Source: Daphnia carinata (taxonomy: Eukaryota > Arthropoda > Branchiopoda > Diplostraca > Daphniidae). Taken from it: a stretch of 64,000 bases of DNA. Shown piece by piece: positions 10,158 to 24,548 of the stretch. The translations under genes were made by a program, and so were the position numbers. The notes below the pieces were generated by a model. That model saw nothing but the letters and a program-made list of their open reading frames with translations. It searched no databases and had not been told where the DNA came from. How positions within the stretch are numbered: position 1 is the stretch's first letter; every line of letters starts with the position of its first letter. The DNA is taken from assembly GCF_022539665.2 (NCBI RefSeq), contig NC_081338.1:6994446-7058445 (forward strand). Direction: 5' to 3'.

Positions 10158-13100
10158 TGGGATTGTTTGTAACTGCCGTAACTTTTGATTATCAGGAGCC
10201 CGCAAAAGGAAAGTAAATGCCAATAGTCCCAAAACGGAGGCGAGTTTGCGTGGCGGTCGTTTACTTTCATTAAGATTGCCAATCGCGGGCGGGAATTTTG
10301 GTGGTGCGGGCCTCTTTTCCTCTGCTTTTGATTTCACTTTTTGCTTTCCCCCTCCCCCCCCCCCCTTTTTCTTTTTTTTTTCTTTTTTTTTTTTTAACTT
10401 AATCTTCCGGTATCCGCAACGGCGAGCGTGAGTTGCGGGAACGGGTTGACTGTAGAATTGAATTAAAAACGGAGGAGGGGGACGCAAAGCGAAAGTCGAC
10501 CCAAGCCTCAAAGCGTCTCTTAATGAACCGTCATATATCGTCAACTTGTTTTCTTTTCGTGCGCTCCGACATTTTCCCAATGTCACGACGCATGTGAAAG
10601 CTTTTTTTTTTTTGTTTTGTTTTCTTTTTAAAAGGGACTTTGTCCCTGTTTTTCTCGGGGCTCGTGATGACATTTTGAAACATTGAATCCCCGCCGCCTG
10701 CAAATGTTGTGTTGACTTTTGACGGCCTTATCTCGGCCACGCAGTCCGCACACCCTATGCCCTACTTGTGTCTCTATTATTTTTATTTTTTATTTTATTT
10801 TATTTTATTTTTTTTTTTATTATTTCCAACTTTATCCGCAGGCCTGTTTTCGTCAAATCGAATTCATTGTGCTCAACCTTCTTCCTATTTAAAAGCGGAG
10901 GGGAGAGGAAGTCAAGGGATGTACAAAAAAAAAAAAAACGGACTTGCCCAGTGACATTATTTTCAGATTTTTGTTTTGTTTGTTGTCGTGCGTTGCAACG
11001 ACGTTTGGGATAATACAACATGTCATGGACCGGGAGGGGTGGGGGGGAGGTCTCTGTCGAATCAGCATTGCAGAAAGAGAGAGAGGGGCAAGTGAAATTT
11101 GTATACGTGCCGGTCAAAATAGAATCAAAACAAAACAAAACAAAACATTCATCCGGCCTTTGTTATTTTTGAAGCTTGGCCCGTTCGGGAGTTTCTCTGC
11201 TTCCATCAATGTCTCTTTCGGTTCTCTGTGTGTGTGTGTGTGTGTGTTGTGCAAGCGCGGGCAACGTAGAGAAATAGAAGAGGGATCGCATAACTTATTT
11301 TTTCCCTCCTGTTTTTGGCTCTTGAAACAAAAAAGATGAAAAAATACGAAATGAACAAAAGAGGGGAAACATTGTTGCAAACGAGGACGACTTTATTTTC
11401 TACCTTGGGTTTCATGTTCTACTCGTTTTTTTTTTTTTTTTTGCTTCTTTTTAGGGGTTGGGCTTTCACAAGTTGTCCTTTCCGGGATTTTATTCCGGAT
11501 CGTATTTTTGTTTTTGTTTTTCATGGGGGGGAAAAGGAGAGCGACTTGTTATGTCGGCATAAATGGGAGATGTCAATCTCTCTTGATAATTGTGTACGTT
11601 GTTTTATTATTTTTTTTTTGATGATAGGGTCAAGTTGCTGTCATCAAAAAAAAAAAAAAAAAAACAGAAATAAAATGTCCTTTTTATTTATATATTCAAA
11701 AATTGTTTGTCCAATTAGTTTGTCTGCGCGTTTGCCTCCCCTCGTCTCAGCCCACGTTTCCTTTTCGTACATAGTGGCAGCTTAAAAAATAAGAAGTTGT
11801 GTGTGTAGTAAGGTCCAAGTCAAATGCGGAGTAGCGGGGAAAAAAAAATGTATGTGTGTGTAATCTAATGAACCGGCGGGTAGAGTTTGAGTGAGGGACC
11901 CCCGTGAGCGCAAAGAGAGAGAGAGAGCGCACGGCAATGGCCTTTGGGAGCGAATGCAACGCGTGTATGTACCGCCGCTCGTTGTCGTATTATATAAAGT
12001 TTGATGATGGTCTTGGGCACAGCGTGTGTCTGTGTGTAGCTCGGGTCATTTTGGATGATGCAGAAAGTGAGGAGAGAGAGAGAGAGAGAGAGGGGGGGGG
12101 GCTAGAGTAAAAAGAAACCGAGACAAGTGGAAGAGAAAAAGAAATGGAAGAAAGAAAGAGCGGATGGTTTCTAGTTCCTTTTTCCGGCATGTCTCTCTCT
12201 TTCTCTTTCTCTCTGTACTTCTCTCAATGGTTGATTCGATTCCGGTCGAGGGTTAGACTTGTGTCTTTCCCTCATTTTTTGTTTTGTTTTGTTTTGCTTC
12301 TTATGTCTCATATAATGATGACTGCCTCTTTTTTTTTTTCCTGTGTGTGTGCCGCGTTCCGGCTTTTCATCCCTGCGCATCTTGAGCTGGATTTATATTT
12401 ATCTCGTTTCTTCCTTTGAAGAGAAATGATGGACTGACCGTCGAATGTCGTAGTCAAAACTCGAGCGTCTACCTACCCTTCAATCCCTCCCAAAAAAAAA
12501 AAAAAAATACAAACAAAATCTTGTTTGTTTGTTCAAGCGAAACGCACATTGTGTGTGTGTGTGTGTATTAGGGTCTCCTCCTCCGCTCGTTTTTTTTTTT
12601 TACGTAATGACGCCGCATTCCTGACCCGAGTCAGTGGAACTCTCGTTTTCGAATTGCCTCTTGATGCGAGTCGATACCTTTTGATTCTAGGATATTTATT
12701 TGAAAAAGAAAACGAGAGAAAAAGAGAGAGAGAGAGAAAAAAAAAATGAGTTTCGTTTATTTTCTCTTTTTCCTTTGCCTATTTACTTATTTATGTTTCG
12801 CATGGATGGATGGATAAATGTATGGGATGGATGAAGTAGGTGCAGTCGGTGGCGCTAGACAAGCATCTAACGCAATCAGTCGTCTTTCTGTCTCTTTACC
12901 TACGCGTTTCACGTTCGCAAACGTCACACACGAGAATGAAATAAGGAGGGCAAAAAAAAAAAAAAAAAAAAAACAGGGAAGGGAGAAGGGGGGGGGTGGG
13001 AGAAGTAGGGAGAGTGAGGTGCAATTGCGAGTCGCTAGTCGCACACATTTCCGGTGGGTCCTCTCACTTTCCGCCATCTTCTTCTTATATATGTGTGTCT

Positions 13101-13882
13101 GTGTGTGTGTGTTAAAGTTGTAAGCTACCGTACCACTCTGCTTGATGAGACTGGATCAAGTTAACCTTTTTTTTCCCGTCTTCCGTTTTCTCCCTTTTTT
13201 TTTTTTTTTTTTTTTTACCATTGCTCTCTCTCTCTCCACTTGTGCGTATGATGCTCTCTCATATGGTCTCCTTTTTTTTTTTCCTCCGCATTTTCGAGAT
13301 GATATTAGACCTTTGAGCTGTTTGGTCGTTAACTACTTGACTCCAAAAACAGCAATAAGCACAAAGACAAAGATGATGATGATAATGTACATTTTCATTT
13401 GAAAAAAAAAAAAAAAAAAGGAAAAAACGAAATGCTAATAAAACAAATAAACATTGACGTGAATACGAAGCTAGTTGAACGTCCTCGTGAGGGTGGAATA
13501 AAAGTTTTTTCTTACAAGAGGGGGAGGGATGAGGAAGTAAACTAGCCAAACGAGGAAAGTAGGCAAGTTGATTATCGTATCGTTTCTAAATGACATCGAA
13601 GCGGCCTTGCAAATGGTTCCTTTTTGCCCAGTCGGAAACGGTTAAACACGGGATTAGATTGGGCCTGTGTGTGTGTGCAACGTTTGGACTCGGCTCTTCT
13701 AACTGTACCCCGATGGAACATCTTTTTTTTTTTTCTTTCTTTCTTTCGTTCTTTCTGAAGCTGCTCGGTTCATCCCGTATTGATCACACGTCTAACGACA
13801 GAGCGGGAGGGGGGGGGGAGGGTTTCTATACTTTTTTTTTTTTTTATTCGACGATGGATCTCTGGAATATTTCTCTCTTTTC

Positions 13883-13883
<1 letters not shown>

Positions 13884-13915
<32 letters not shown>
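13884..13915. repeat. (TG)16 microsatellite
   Basis: Perfect TG array of 32 bases followed by CGTGCGC, read directly. Confidence 0.93.
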
Positions 13916-13919
<4 letters not shown>

Positions 13920-14275
13920 CGCTCAGATAGCCGTCGCAAGTTGGGTCGACATTCCTAATTGAGTTTGAAGATGTATTCAAAGAGCATCGCATCTTTGCCA
14001 TGCAATTTCTAGCGTAGCAGTTGCGATGCCCGCACAAGATCCGTCTTGTCATTTGAATAATGGAACTTATTCAAATTCGATAGGACATGATGTCACAAGA
14101 ATCATCGCTTCAAAAAGAATATAGACGCGTCCCCTTGTTTTCTTGTTGTCTCTCTCTCTCTCTCTCTCTTTACCCTGCAGCGCAAAGTTCAAACTTTGCC
14201 CGAGTTTGTAAGATTCGAAAAAAAAAAATTGGAAAGACATGCTCCGACCAATTGAATCACGTAAAGGCCTCGACA

Positions 14276-14277
<2 letters not shown>

Positions 14278-14315
<38 letters not shown>
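14278..14315. repeat. T38 homopolymer
   Basis: A run of 38 thymines on the + strand inside the first large TIAR intron. Confidence 0.9.
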
Positions 14316-14317
<2 letters not shown>

Positions 14318-17034
14318 CTATTTTGAAATGTCGTTTTGATCCCATCGGATGATGTGGCTATTTCGTTTCTAACCTCCCGCTTCCCCCCCCCTCCCCCACC
14401 GCTCATCTTTTTGATATCCAGCCGTGAAATCGGGTCAATCCTAACCAATGGGTTTGTGTTTGAGATATTCAGGGTCGTGTCGGATCGTTTCTCCTTTCTT
14501 TTTTTTTTTGTTTTTCTTTTCCCCATCTCGACTCCATCCACAATGGCGGTTCAAATAGAGATCGAATAATAGCATTCGTCCAATCATTTCAGTCTGTGTG
14601 CGTTCTCTATGATGTTCTAATTTATCCCCTTTTTCTTTTCGTCCCCTCTTCTTTTTCTTTTTCTTTTTTATGATTCCGCGTTTGGGCTTCGTTAACCGAC
14701 TTTTCTCTTGTCCCAATTAGAACGAACAAGGCGAAAGAATCTCGCCCCTCTCCTTTTCTTTTTTCTTTTCATTCGTTTCATAAAAGAAGAGCGCGTTTGA
14801 TAATGAAGACTTGAGGCGTTGATGAGCCTCTTGATCGGTTCGCTTGTTGGCCCATTATCGATCTCTCTCCCGCTAAAATACGCCATGCTGCCCGCCATTC
14901 AAATAGCGAACAGTTCCTTGCCCATCCTTTTCTTTTTGTTGTTGCATCAAAACATATTCGGTCACCGAATAAAAAAAAAAAAAAAAGAAAAAAAAAGAAG
15001 GGGGGGGGGGGGGATATGTTGAGCCCTGGAGGTGAACTGGTTACAACGTGAAAAGCCCCCCGTACCGTTTGGTCCGTGTGCGTTGGCCTTCTCAATTGTC
15101 TACGTGCGTGCGTGCATGTGTACATGCGTGCGCACGCGCTCGTATATACCCCCCCCCCCTTTCGCACTCGTTTTCCCTCTTCTTCTTTTGTTGTGTGTGT
15201 GTCTGTGTCTGTGTTACGCTCGCAGGTAGATGATTATATATCCTTGTTGAAGATCGATAGACTTTGTACGGTGGTAACCGTAGCTTTTAGTGGGGGGGGG
15301 GGGCGGGAGGGAGGAACAAGAAATACAGAAAAGGTGGAATTGGACGTGGGGGTGAGGACGGGAATTGTTGGTTCGAATTAATGGAGTGGTGGACTGCCGC
15401 ATACTACTCGTTTTCATTTTTATTCTTATTATTATTTTTTTTTTTTGTGGAGGGGGGGGGGTAGGGGAGAGAGGAGGGGTGGTGGGCTCCTCTAGAGTTT
15501 GTTCTTGAGATATTGGTCGACACGGGTTGCGAGTCCGCTCATCAATTTGGGTATTGTGTTGCGGAAATGATGGAATCCAGCCGACCGTTTCATTCCGTCT
15601 GTCTTAATCGGTAGGCGAAACGAAAAGGATGGAGAAGAAAGTGGAACGATGACGCTCGTTGAAGAGGCTTGCCTCCCCCCCCCCCACTCCCAACTTATAT
15701 GATACGATATACTTGCAGTAGTTGTCTTTTCTTTTCTTTTTTTTTTTTTTTCTTTCTTTCTTTCTAAGCGATACATCAGAGAAAATATGGTGGGGCAAAA
15801 GCAAAACGATGATCGTCCAAGACGTATTTGTTGTTCTTGTTTTCATATGACACTCGTTTTGATATATTGAAGCGAAGGAAAGAAAACTGGGAAGCGAAGA
15901 GACTGTGTGCGGCGCTCGTCTCTTGTTGTTGTTGTTGCTGCTGCTGCTACTACTACTACTACTACTGTTGTTGTTGTTGTTGTTAGTTTTGTGTTTGGCC
16001 AGAGAGAGAGAGAGATCCATCACTCTGAATTATTGCCAACAACCGGCGTCCTCTGTATCCGGGGGTAGTTGCAACGACAGCGTAACAGCCTGGCTAAGGG
16101 CAAGGGAAAGAAGAGGGAGAAAAAAAAAAAAAGAGAAAGGCCTCAAGCTGCTTTCCAACTTTTCTTGTACCATTGGCGGTGATGGGCACGAATTGGCGGT
16201 GGGTGTATGTGTGTGTGTGTGTGCGCTGGGATGATAATAATAGGGTTAAGTCGTGTACACATACACACACACACACACACATACGCTGGCACGCACTTTG
16301 CCCAGGCCAATCAATAAATTTTGCTAGTTGGTGTAAGAGACGATGGTGTGTGTGTGTGTGTGTGTGTGTGTAACGGCCTCTTACTTGCCACATCTTCCAG
16401 TACGCGTTGACGGTGGATTGGGGCATGCGGGACTGTAAAGACATTGCAAGTTATAGTTTGGGTATTTGAAAAAAAAAAAAATAAAATAAAATACATACAT
16501 ACATACATAAAGAAAAAGGAAGAGAAGGAAATGTTTGGTTTTCCATGTATCCATCCATCTGTCCGTCTATTCGTCCGTGCATCCATCCATCTGTCCGCCC
16601 ATTATGTTTGATTGTGTGTTGGTGTGGAGAGAGAGAGAGAGAGAGAGAGACTTGCGCGTACTGTAGAGCTGTTGCCGGATCGATTCAATGGCTCCTTTAT
16701 CTGTCTTTTTTTTTTTTTTTCTCATTTTATTTGTTCCGGGGTACACACACTATACTGTTATATTCTACAGTCTACACACCCCTTTTTCTTTTTTTTTTTG
16801 TGTGTGTGTGTGTGTGTGTTGTTGGTGTGCGTGGCGGATGCTGTTTACTTCCCGCTATATTATTGCCATCTCATCTTTCCTCTCTTGCCTTTTTATTTAT
16901 TTATTTCTTTTTTATTCGGGGCTCCCCTCTTTTCACTTTGTAGTCCGTCGAGACTTGGCACTTGCTCGTACAGACAAGCCAATCGACAAACAAGAGCAAC
17001 AGCACAACGAATACAACGTTATAACGTGCGTTCC

Positions 17035-17065
<31 letters not shown>

Positions 17066-17473
17066 TTTTTTGCTTCTTTATTCCATAAAGGAAGAAGATG
17101 AAAGGCATAACAACAACAACAACAACGAGAAAAAATGTGGAATTGTAGATGTCGTTGTTGAGGTGGAAAATGGGCAGAAACTTACTCTTATTGTTGGCCA
17201 TGAAAGAAGATGATGATGATGGCGTTTTCTCTCTCTCTCTCTCTCTCTCTCGTTCTATGCTGGATTTCTTTTTTTTTTTTTTTTTTTTTTTTTCGTCCGT
17301 TCGTTCATTAGCGTGATGGATTCGTGGAAGGGAAACAGCTGACGAGGGAATGTAGACACGACCTCTTGTGTCATCGTTTTTTTTTTTCTTCTTTTTTGCT
17401 CTCCGTCCTTGTCCACCCTGTTCCATTTAACGGATGAGCATTTCGATGAGCACCGACGCTACATCCGTCAACT

Positions 17474-17534
17474 GTTTTTTGTTTTGTTTTTTTGTTTTTT
17501 GTTTTTTGTTTTTTGTTTTTTGTTTTTTGTTTTG
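17474..17534. repeat. (GTTTTTT)n heptamer array
   Basis: A tandem array of GTTTTTT units with a few GTTTT and GTTTTTTT variants, about 60 bases. It is the clearest longer-unit minisatellite-like repeat in the window. Confidence 0.85.
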
Positions 17535-18047
17535 ATTCGATCTTATATTTTCGCGTGTGATTTGTTTTTAGCTAGAAGGGTGACGAGGGATGTATCAATT
17601 TAAAGGAGAGTTAAGTGGGAGGACGAAGCAAAAAAAAAAAAAAACAAACAAAAAATCGCGATTGATGAGGCGAAAAAAAATAATGAAGAGAAAAAGAGGT
17701 CCAGTTGATCCACCGTCCTCTTGACTTTTCGTAATGAACGAAGGTTCTTTGAAGCTCTAAATGACGTCACACTTGGCGTCCCGTAACGAGATGCCGTCCT
17801 CTCGCCTGTCTACGCGAATCGAATGCTTTTCTTTTTCTTTTTTCACCTCGCCTTTTGTATTTTTATTCATCTTCTCTTAAAAAGAGTTGACAATGTCTGT
17901 CAAAGAAGAAGAAGAAGAAGTTTCCCAATTTTTTTTTTTTATTTTTATCTATCCGCCACTCTTGCGTATGTGTGTGTCGCTCTTTAACAAGCTTTCCAAA
18001 CTCTGGATAACAAAGAGAGCGTGGCTAGATAAAAAAGAGCCTTTGGT

Positions 18048-18048
<1 letters not shown>

Positions 18049-18109
<61 letters not shown>
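18049..18109. repeat. (CA)20 followed by A run
   Basis: A CA array of 40 bases ends in about 21 adenines and is followed by (GAA)3 and a G run at about 18121. Confidence 0.9.
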
Positions 18110-18625
18110 GAAGAAGAAGTGGGGGGGGGCTGTTAAGTTGACGCCAATCATCTTATTTGTCGATGCAATTCAGCGAGGGAACGCGCGTGCACCGTTGGAT
18201 GTTGCGATGTTTTTGCGTCAACGAGACGTAAAACGAAATGAATTGATCACGAATCGAAAAAGTTCCTCCATTTTCTTTTTTTTTTTTGTTTTCTCGGATG
18301 AGTCTTGCCTCTTTGCGGAGGCTGTGACTCTTGTGTTGAAGGGAGAAAAGCCGCTTATCGCAATAATGGTTTCGTCTTATCGTGTGTCTTTTTTTTTTTT
18401 TTTATTTATTTATCTTATTTTATTTTTTTTTTTTTTTTGAAACAAGACGAAAATCCGATTCTCTTTGGTGAACAGAAACGAGTGGCGCATTTTATTTTTG
18501 TGTTCTCGACGTGTTTTGACAGATACGTTTGTTTTGCGTTTTTGTTTAGCGTCGGGTTTACAAAAAATGTCATTCCCAACTTTTCTCTCTCTCGTTTCCT
18601 ACCGGCTTTTCGATTCCCTAATGAT

Positions 18626-18642
18626 GGGGGGGGGGGGGGGGG
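18626..18642. repeat. G17 homopolymer
   Basis: Seventeen guanines in a row after ATGAT, one of several G runs of 15 or more in this window. Confidence 0.9.
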
Positions 18643-20540
18643 ACATTCGTTGCTTCGAGTTTTAATTTTTTTTTTTTTTTTTTTTTTTTTGTTGCGGATT
18701 CGCCATTTCTTCTTTGCCCGTGTTCTTTTGTGTTTAAGAGATGAGGCAGGAAGTCGTCTAGTTAAGGCGGAAGCTAAATTATTCAAAGTGGGGATGCGCT
18801 TCGGCACTCTAACGCTGGCAAGAACACCGAATCGAGGCATCGGCTTACTACTAACGTGTGTCTACGCTACTGTGTGTGTGCGCGCTCTTCCTTTTTGCTC
18901 CCTTACCGCCTTCATTTGCATATGAAATTTACCCCCCCCCCCCCCCATCCTTTTTTTTTTTTTTTTTTTTTTTCCTTTTCTCTTCTGCCTGCGTGTTTAT
19001 TCGGCGGCTAGGAGAGCTCGGGATATCGGCAATCCTGTTGAATATTCTCTGCACGCTCTGTCGGATGGATAGGCCAGGTCAATGGATCGATTCTCACCAC
19101 CCCCGCCCCCCCCCTTTTTTTCCACCATTTTTAACACAAAACAAAAAGCCAAATGATGAATATAGTGTCTACAGTTTTTCCTCTATTTCTCGGTTTAAAC
19201 TTTTCCTCCACCCTTTTTTTTTTTAGATATATTTATATATTTTTTGGTTTTTTTGTATGCAAATTCACGGCCTGGCATTGGGCTATTTCTCTAGAGGCAT
19301 TTCCTCCCTCTCTTTATCGTGGCGTTTCAGTTCGTGAACGATTTCAACAATGCCATTTTCTATGTGCGATGGCTAACGTTCCTATTTCCTCCCCCCCTCC
19401 CCTTCACCCTCTCTTTTCCAAACTATTACTTAATTCTTTTATCGTCGCCTTTCGTATGGGGAAAAAAAAAACGAGTAACGGCGATGGACGTTGAATTGCG
19501 CCAGAGAAAGTGGCTGCTCCGCAAAAGGTGCAGGGATGAAAGAAAAGTTCTTTTTAAATATTTTATTTTTTCAAGGTGGGGAGATGGAAAAAGGGGGGGG
19601 GGGGGAGGGAATGTAACACGCAGCACGCTTTGATGATTGGCGAGAGAAGGGCGGGGCTACGATGTGCATGTCGACACGTTTGAGAAAAGCGTTTGTTTGA
19701 CGAGTTTCTCGCAGAAAGAAAATGAGCCGATGGCGTGTCGAGTTCGTTCCTTCTATTTGGCGGGATTTTTTTTTTCTTTTCTTTTCTTTTCGTTTTATTT
19801 GAATACGCCGATTTCCATTCGAGTTATTTTAGTTTAAATTTTATTTATTTATTTATTTTCTTTTTTTTTTTTCTTTTTACTTGTCGTGGCTTTTGTTTGA
19901 TGTGAGGTTTAGCTTTCTGTTTTCGTGTTTTGTTTAAAGAGAGGGATCAATGTTTGGCCAAAAGGATGGAGAGATGAAGGAGGGCATTAGCAGTTTGAAA
20001 AACGTTGACGTGTTTGTTAACGACCTTTGTTGAAGGGGTGGAGTCCCGTTGATGTTACACCGTAATTCAATCAATCTAAATTGAAACACGACTGTTGCTT
20101 TCTTTTTTTTTTTTTTTTTTCTCTCGCTCTTTTTCGTCCAGTCTATTTATTTTGTTTTTTTTTTCGAACCCTGCCCACTCCCGCGGGACCAGCGAGCTCC
20201 CGAACGTGAGATGGGGGTACACACAGGGTTGTTTTTTTTTTTCGTATGCCGGACAGCATATACACACACACACATACACAGAGTGGGTCTTTTATTAAAA
20301 AAAAAAAAATTTGCTTTGATTTGTTATGCTAATACGTTCCAAAGTCTGATTTCTTATACCCCCTCCCCTCTCTCTACGCCGTCTGTCACGTGGTATTACC
20401 TAATAGCCCCGTTTCTTTTTGTTGTTGTTGATGTTGTTGGGCGACATTAATGTCCGTGTCGCTACCAACGCGATGGGAGGGCCAATCTAAACGAAAAGCA
20501 TAACACACTACACTACACACTCGCTCTATGTAGTCTTGTA

Positions 20541-20572
<32 letters not shown>

Positions 20573-21910
20573 AGTTTAAGAGACGACACACACTGAAAAG
20601 AGAGAGAGAAAAGGGAGGGGGAAGAAGAGAGACAAGAGAATCGAAGCGTTTGATGTAATCCGTCGTGGCCAATCTGGCGGAAAGAAGGGACGGGAAGGGG
20701 GGGGGGGCGGAGGAGGAGGAGAGAAACATCCGTTGGAAATGAATCCAAACATAGACACACAGTGAGAGAGTGCGGAGCGGAGGCGCGCGTATTACGAGCA
20801 GCCGAAATGGCTGTCGCGAGATCGCAAAGATTAGCGTTGAAAAACGGGCGGCCGGGCCGGGCCGGAGGAAAGTGTAGGAGGAAAGGAAAGAGGGGGGGGG
20901 GGGTAGTAGTTGTAAAAAGTAGTACGGTGGGGTGGGCAACTCTGAAAATGAGATTGAATTGACAGATTCGGAAAGCAAAAGGCTTTGATGGGTTGGCGGG
21001 AGCGTGAATGTCTCGTATTTCTGGAACATTTTCTTTTTCTTTTTCTTTAATTTAAAATGAGCGTGTGATCGATGAAAACTTAACACATTTCGATTATGAT
21101 CGCCCTCGTTTGTTTGTTTTTTTTTTCTGAAATTTGATTTCAATTTTTTCTGCTTCGTTTGTTTGCCCTGGTTTACGTAACTCGGAGGCAATGAGTTTGG
21201 AGTGGCGCGTTTCACGCACTGTGACTCCCCTATTGCGTTTATGACATCTGTTTTGCTTGCGTAAACGAGCCAACAAACTCTTTCGTTCATGGCCGTAATA
21301 AGGGATGGCAATTTTCCGACATTAAAGTGCCATTTGAAAAAAAAAAAAAAAAAGGAAAGGAAAGGAAAGGAAAGAAGGGGAGGAAGTTCATCAATTATTC
21401 ATGGCCGACAGGGGGCCAAGGTGTTGTCGCTTTAATAGACCTACGATCGATGTGTGTCGATTGTTCTCGGCGACCTGTTGATTGATTATGCTTGACTAAC
21501 GAACCGAAAACAACACGGAACGAATATGAGATATGATTTTTTTTTTTTGTCCCTCCTTTTTTTTTCAATTGTAGTTTCTATTTTCTCATTCGCGTCGTCA
21601 GCGTTGTCCGGGATATCCTCATGTTTTCGAACGCTATTCATCGCTTCTTATTATTTTCCTTTTTTTTTTTTCTTTTTTGGAATTATCCCGCCCGCGTATA
21701 TTCAGAGAAAAAGAAGAAGAAGAAGAAAAAAAAAATGAAAGTGTTTATTTCTTTAGGTCGTTGTCGTGCTCGCGTGCACGCGTTGTCGTGTCACGAACGC
21801 AGCCCCCCCCCCCCCCCATTTTTTATGTAACTCTACCGGCGCTACCTTGAATACTTAACAGACTAGGACGAGGAAATAGGGTGGCAACGTAGTCAACGTC
21901 CAAACTATAC

Positions 21911-21938
21911 GCACACACATATAAATGTGTGTGTGTAT
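21911..21938. repeat. Inverted CA/TG repeat around ATATAAAT
   Basis: The left arm ACACACACAT and the right arm ATGTGTGTGTGT surround a TATAA centre, giving an imperfect hairpin of about ten base pairs. Read directly. Confidence 0.7.
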
Positions 21939-22199
21939 AGTATTTTCCATTTCATCAGGGGGGGGGGGGGGGAGAGAACGCATCACGCCCACTTGTTAGT
22001 TGCAGCTGCTGCCATATATTGCACAGTACCGTATTATTCATATTTTTCGGCCGTGTCTCTCTCTCTATATCTCTCTCTTATGGGTTTTTTAAAGGTTTTT
22101 ATTTTTCCCGCCGATCGATACACACCCGAAAAAAGCTACGCAACCCAAAAAAAAAAAAAAAAAAAATTTGCATAAAAGTTTTAGCCGTTGAGGAAAAGA

Positions 22200-22230
<31 letters not shown>

Positions 22231-24492
22231 TTTACTTTGTTATGCAAATGAGCAGGATATGGCAAGGGCTGGAAGATCGAAACTTGGCCACGGCTGAGAC
22301 AAGCGCGCGCGCGCTATTCAATTGAGTCGAAAGTTATGTTATGGCGAGCAGCTCTGTCTGTCTGTTGAAGGGCAGGGAGGGAAGTGAGAGAGAGAGAGAG
22401 CTGATCTCTATTCATCACGGGAAACGGTTTTGAATGGCATCACTGGGGCGTCGACCATCTCCGTCTTTTCGCAGAAGCTTTTTGCCGCACTGCACGGCAC
22501 AATGCGCGTTTGTGTAAAGCGTTTGCGGCAATAGTCTCTTGCTCTCTCTCATCGCCCGGCTTTTCTTGGAACTCAACGTTGCCAGAGAAATTAAAAAAAA
22601 AAAAAAACTCATCACCATCCGCTCGTGTTTTTATTTTCTTTTTACATCGTATTTTATTTTTATTTTTTTTTTTTTTTTTTCTTAAAGAGGAGAGAAAGGG
22701 AGGGGGGCTGGATTTTATTATTTGATTTCGGTTTGAGCCACGGAGAAAGTTTGCCCTGGCCCCATTAACTCATCAATATTTTCAACTGGTTGCCTAGTCC
22801 TTGCCTACGCGCCCGGCTATAATTGGCGCACGAATGTTACATATTTAATTAGGTTCTCTCATGCGCAATAGTTAATCAACTTGGATGCGTAGAGAAGTAA
22901 GGGGTATAAAAAAACATGGACAAACAACATGGGGAGGGGGGAGAAGGCCAATAACACAAAAGAGGAACCGAGAACTTTAAGGCAAAATTTTGTTTCTTTT
23001 TTTTTTTTTTTTTTTTTTATTATTATTTAACTGGAAATATTGAATCCGAAAAGTTATGGGGATACCTATCCCCCAAATCCCACCCACTCGTTTTCTCGAT
23101 CAACGGACCCGTTTGATTTTCTGATTGGGCGAAAAGGGAATAAACAAAAGAGGGGCACCTTTACTAAACACACCGGAGGACTGGCGTGTGTAGGTGGGCT
23201 TTTGATTGCAGCGCGCACTTGTGCCAAAGGTGCGCCGTAAAAAACCTTTTTTTTTTTTTTTTATTTTGTTTTCTGATTCGTTGATCTTTACTCCGTATAT
23301 CCGTTAACGGCGTCGAGAATCTAAACTTTGCAGGTTCAACACCAACTTTTGCAGGGCATTTATTTTTATTTTTATTTTTTATTTTTTTTTTTTGTATTTT
23401 TATACGTGGCGTTTTCGGTTCTCTTGTTGTTTGCATATACATTATACATCGCGAGCGCGCACACGCAAGTAGCGAGAGAGAAGAGTCGAAAGTTTGGTAT
23501 GAAAACTGATTAAGAGTCTATTGCCGCTTGCTTTCCGTTTCTCTATGGTTTATTCGTGAATTGGCGTTTTGGCTTCCTTTTCTTTCTTTCTTTCTTTCTT
23601 TTTAACGAGTAGCAACTGCGTGGAAGCCATCGAAAATTGATTTGAATACATCCAACAGTTGAATGGCAAAGTGGGTGGAGAAAACCCCCCCCCCTCACTA
23701 AACTGCGCCGTACGCAAACTCTTCAGGCTAAATTTATCATTGATTTTTATTTTTAATAGATGCATCTTTACCTTTCGATGAAAGCCCCCTGTTTTTTAAT
23801 GTAGGAAAAAGAAAATGGGTTGCGTAACGCTGATGATAATCCATAAGTGATGTAATTTTGCGAGCTGTCGTCAGCGTATGATTTAAAAACAAAAACAAAA
23901 AAAAATAAACCTTAGCTCCCGGGTGTGCGATACCTTAGTTTTAAAATGATTAAAATTTTTCCGTGAACATTTAAACGAAAACATGCTTCAATTTTTTTTA
24001 TTTACTTATTATTTTTTTTTTTTTTGTTAGAAAGAATAAATCGGTGTATAACGAGCTCTTGCTCGTGTCCGTTTCTTGGCCCGCAGCGTGCCGTTGTTGA
24101 TGTTGTTCTCTCGTTATCTCCCGAAAAAAAAAAAAAATATAATAATAATAAATTGGAGTAGTTAGAGGAGAGCGCGCACTCACCTTTTTCCATAAAGCTT
24201 CATGCTCTCCCCACCCGCCCTTCGGCACTCTGTCTGCTCTTGTGCTGCTCTCCACCTCAATCTAAAACACAGCATGTTTGTTTCGTTTGCCCGTCGTGAT
24301 GATGATGATGATGATGCGCATTCAAAGTACTACCATTTTCTTTTTTGTTTGTGTTTCTTTTCTTTCCTCTCTCGCGTTCTCGCTGTTTGGTCCGTCTGTT
24401 TTTCGGCTTGTGAGCGCCTCTGTTTTCGGTCCTCTTTTGCGCTCTCGCTTGTTTATCGATCCAACACCATCAGATATACATAAAAATGGAGA

Positions 24493-24493
<1 letters not shown>

Positions 24494-24545
<52 letters not shown>
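24494..24545. repeat. (AC)26 microsatellite
   Basis: Perfect AC array of 52 bases; the longest perfect dinucleotide array I found here. Confidence 0.93.

Positions 24546-24548
<3 letters not shown>

Noticed and set aside
9957-10703. A 248-codon minus-strand frame
   Set aside because: Mostly Lys and Arg runs from A/G tracts with no start or splice support; homopolymer translation.
20526-21311. A 261-codon minus-strand frame
   Set aside because: Low-complexity Thr-His, Pro, Ser and Lys stretches from CA, C and A runs; no domain, and it lies in intron sequence.
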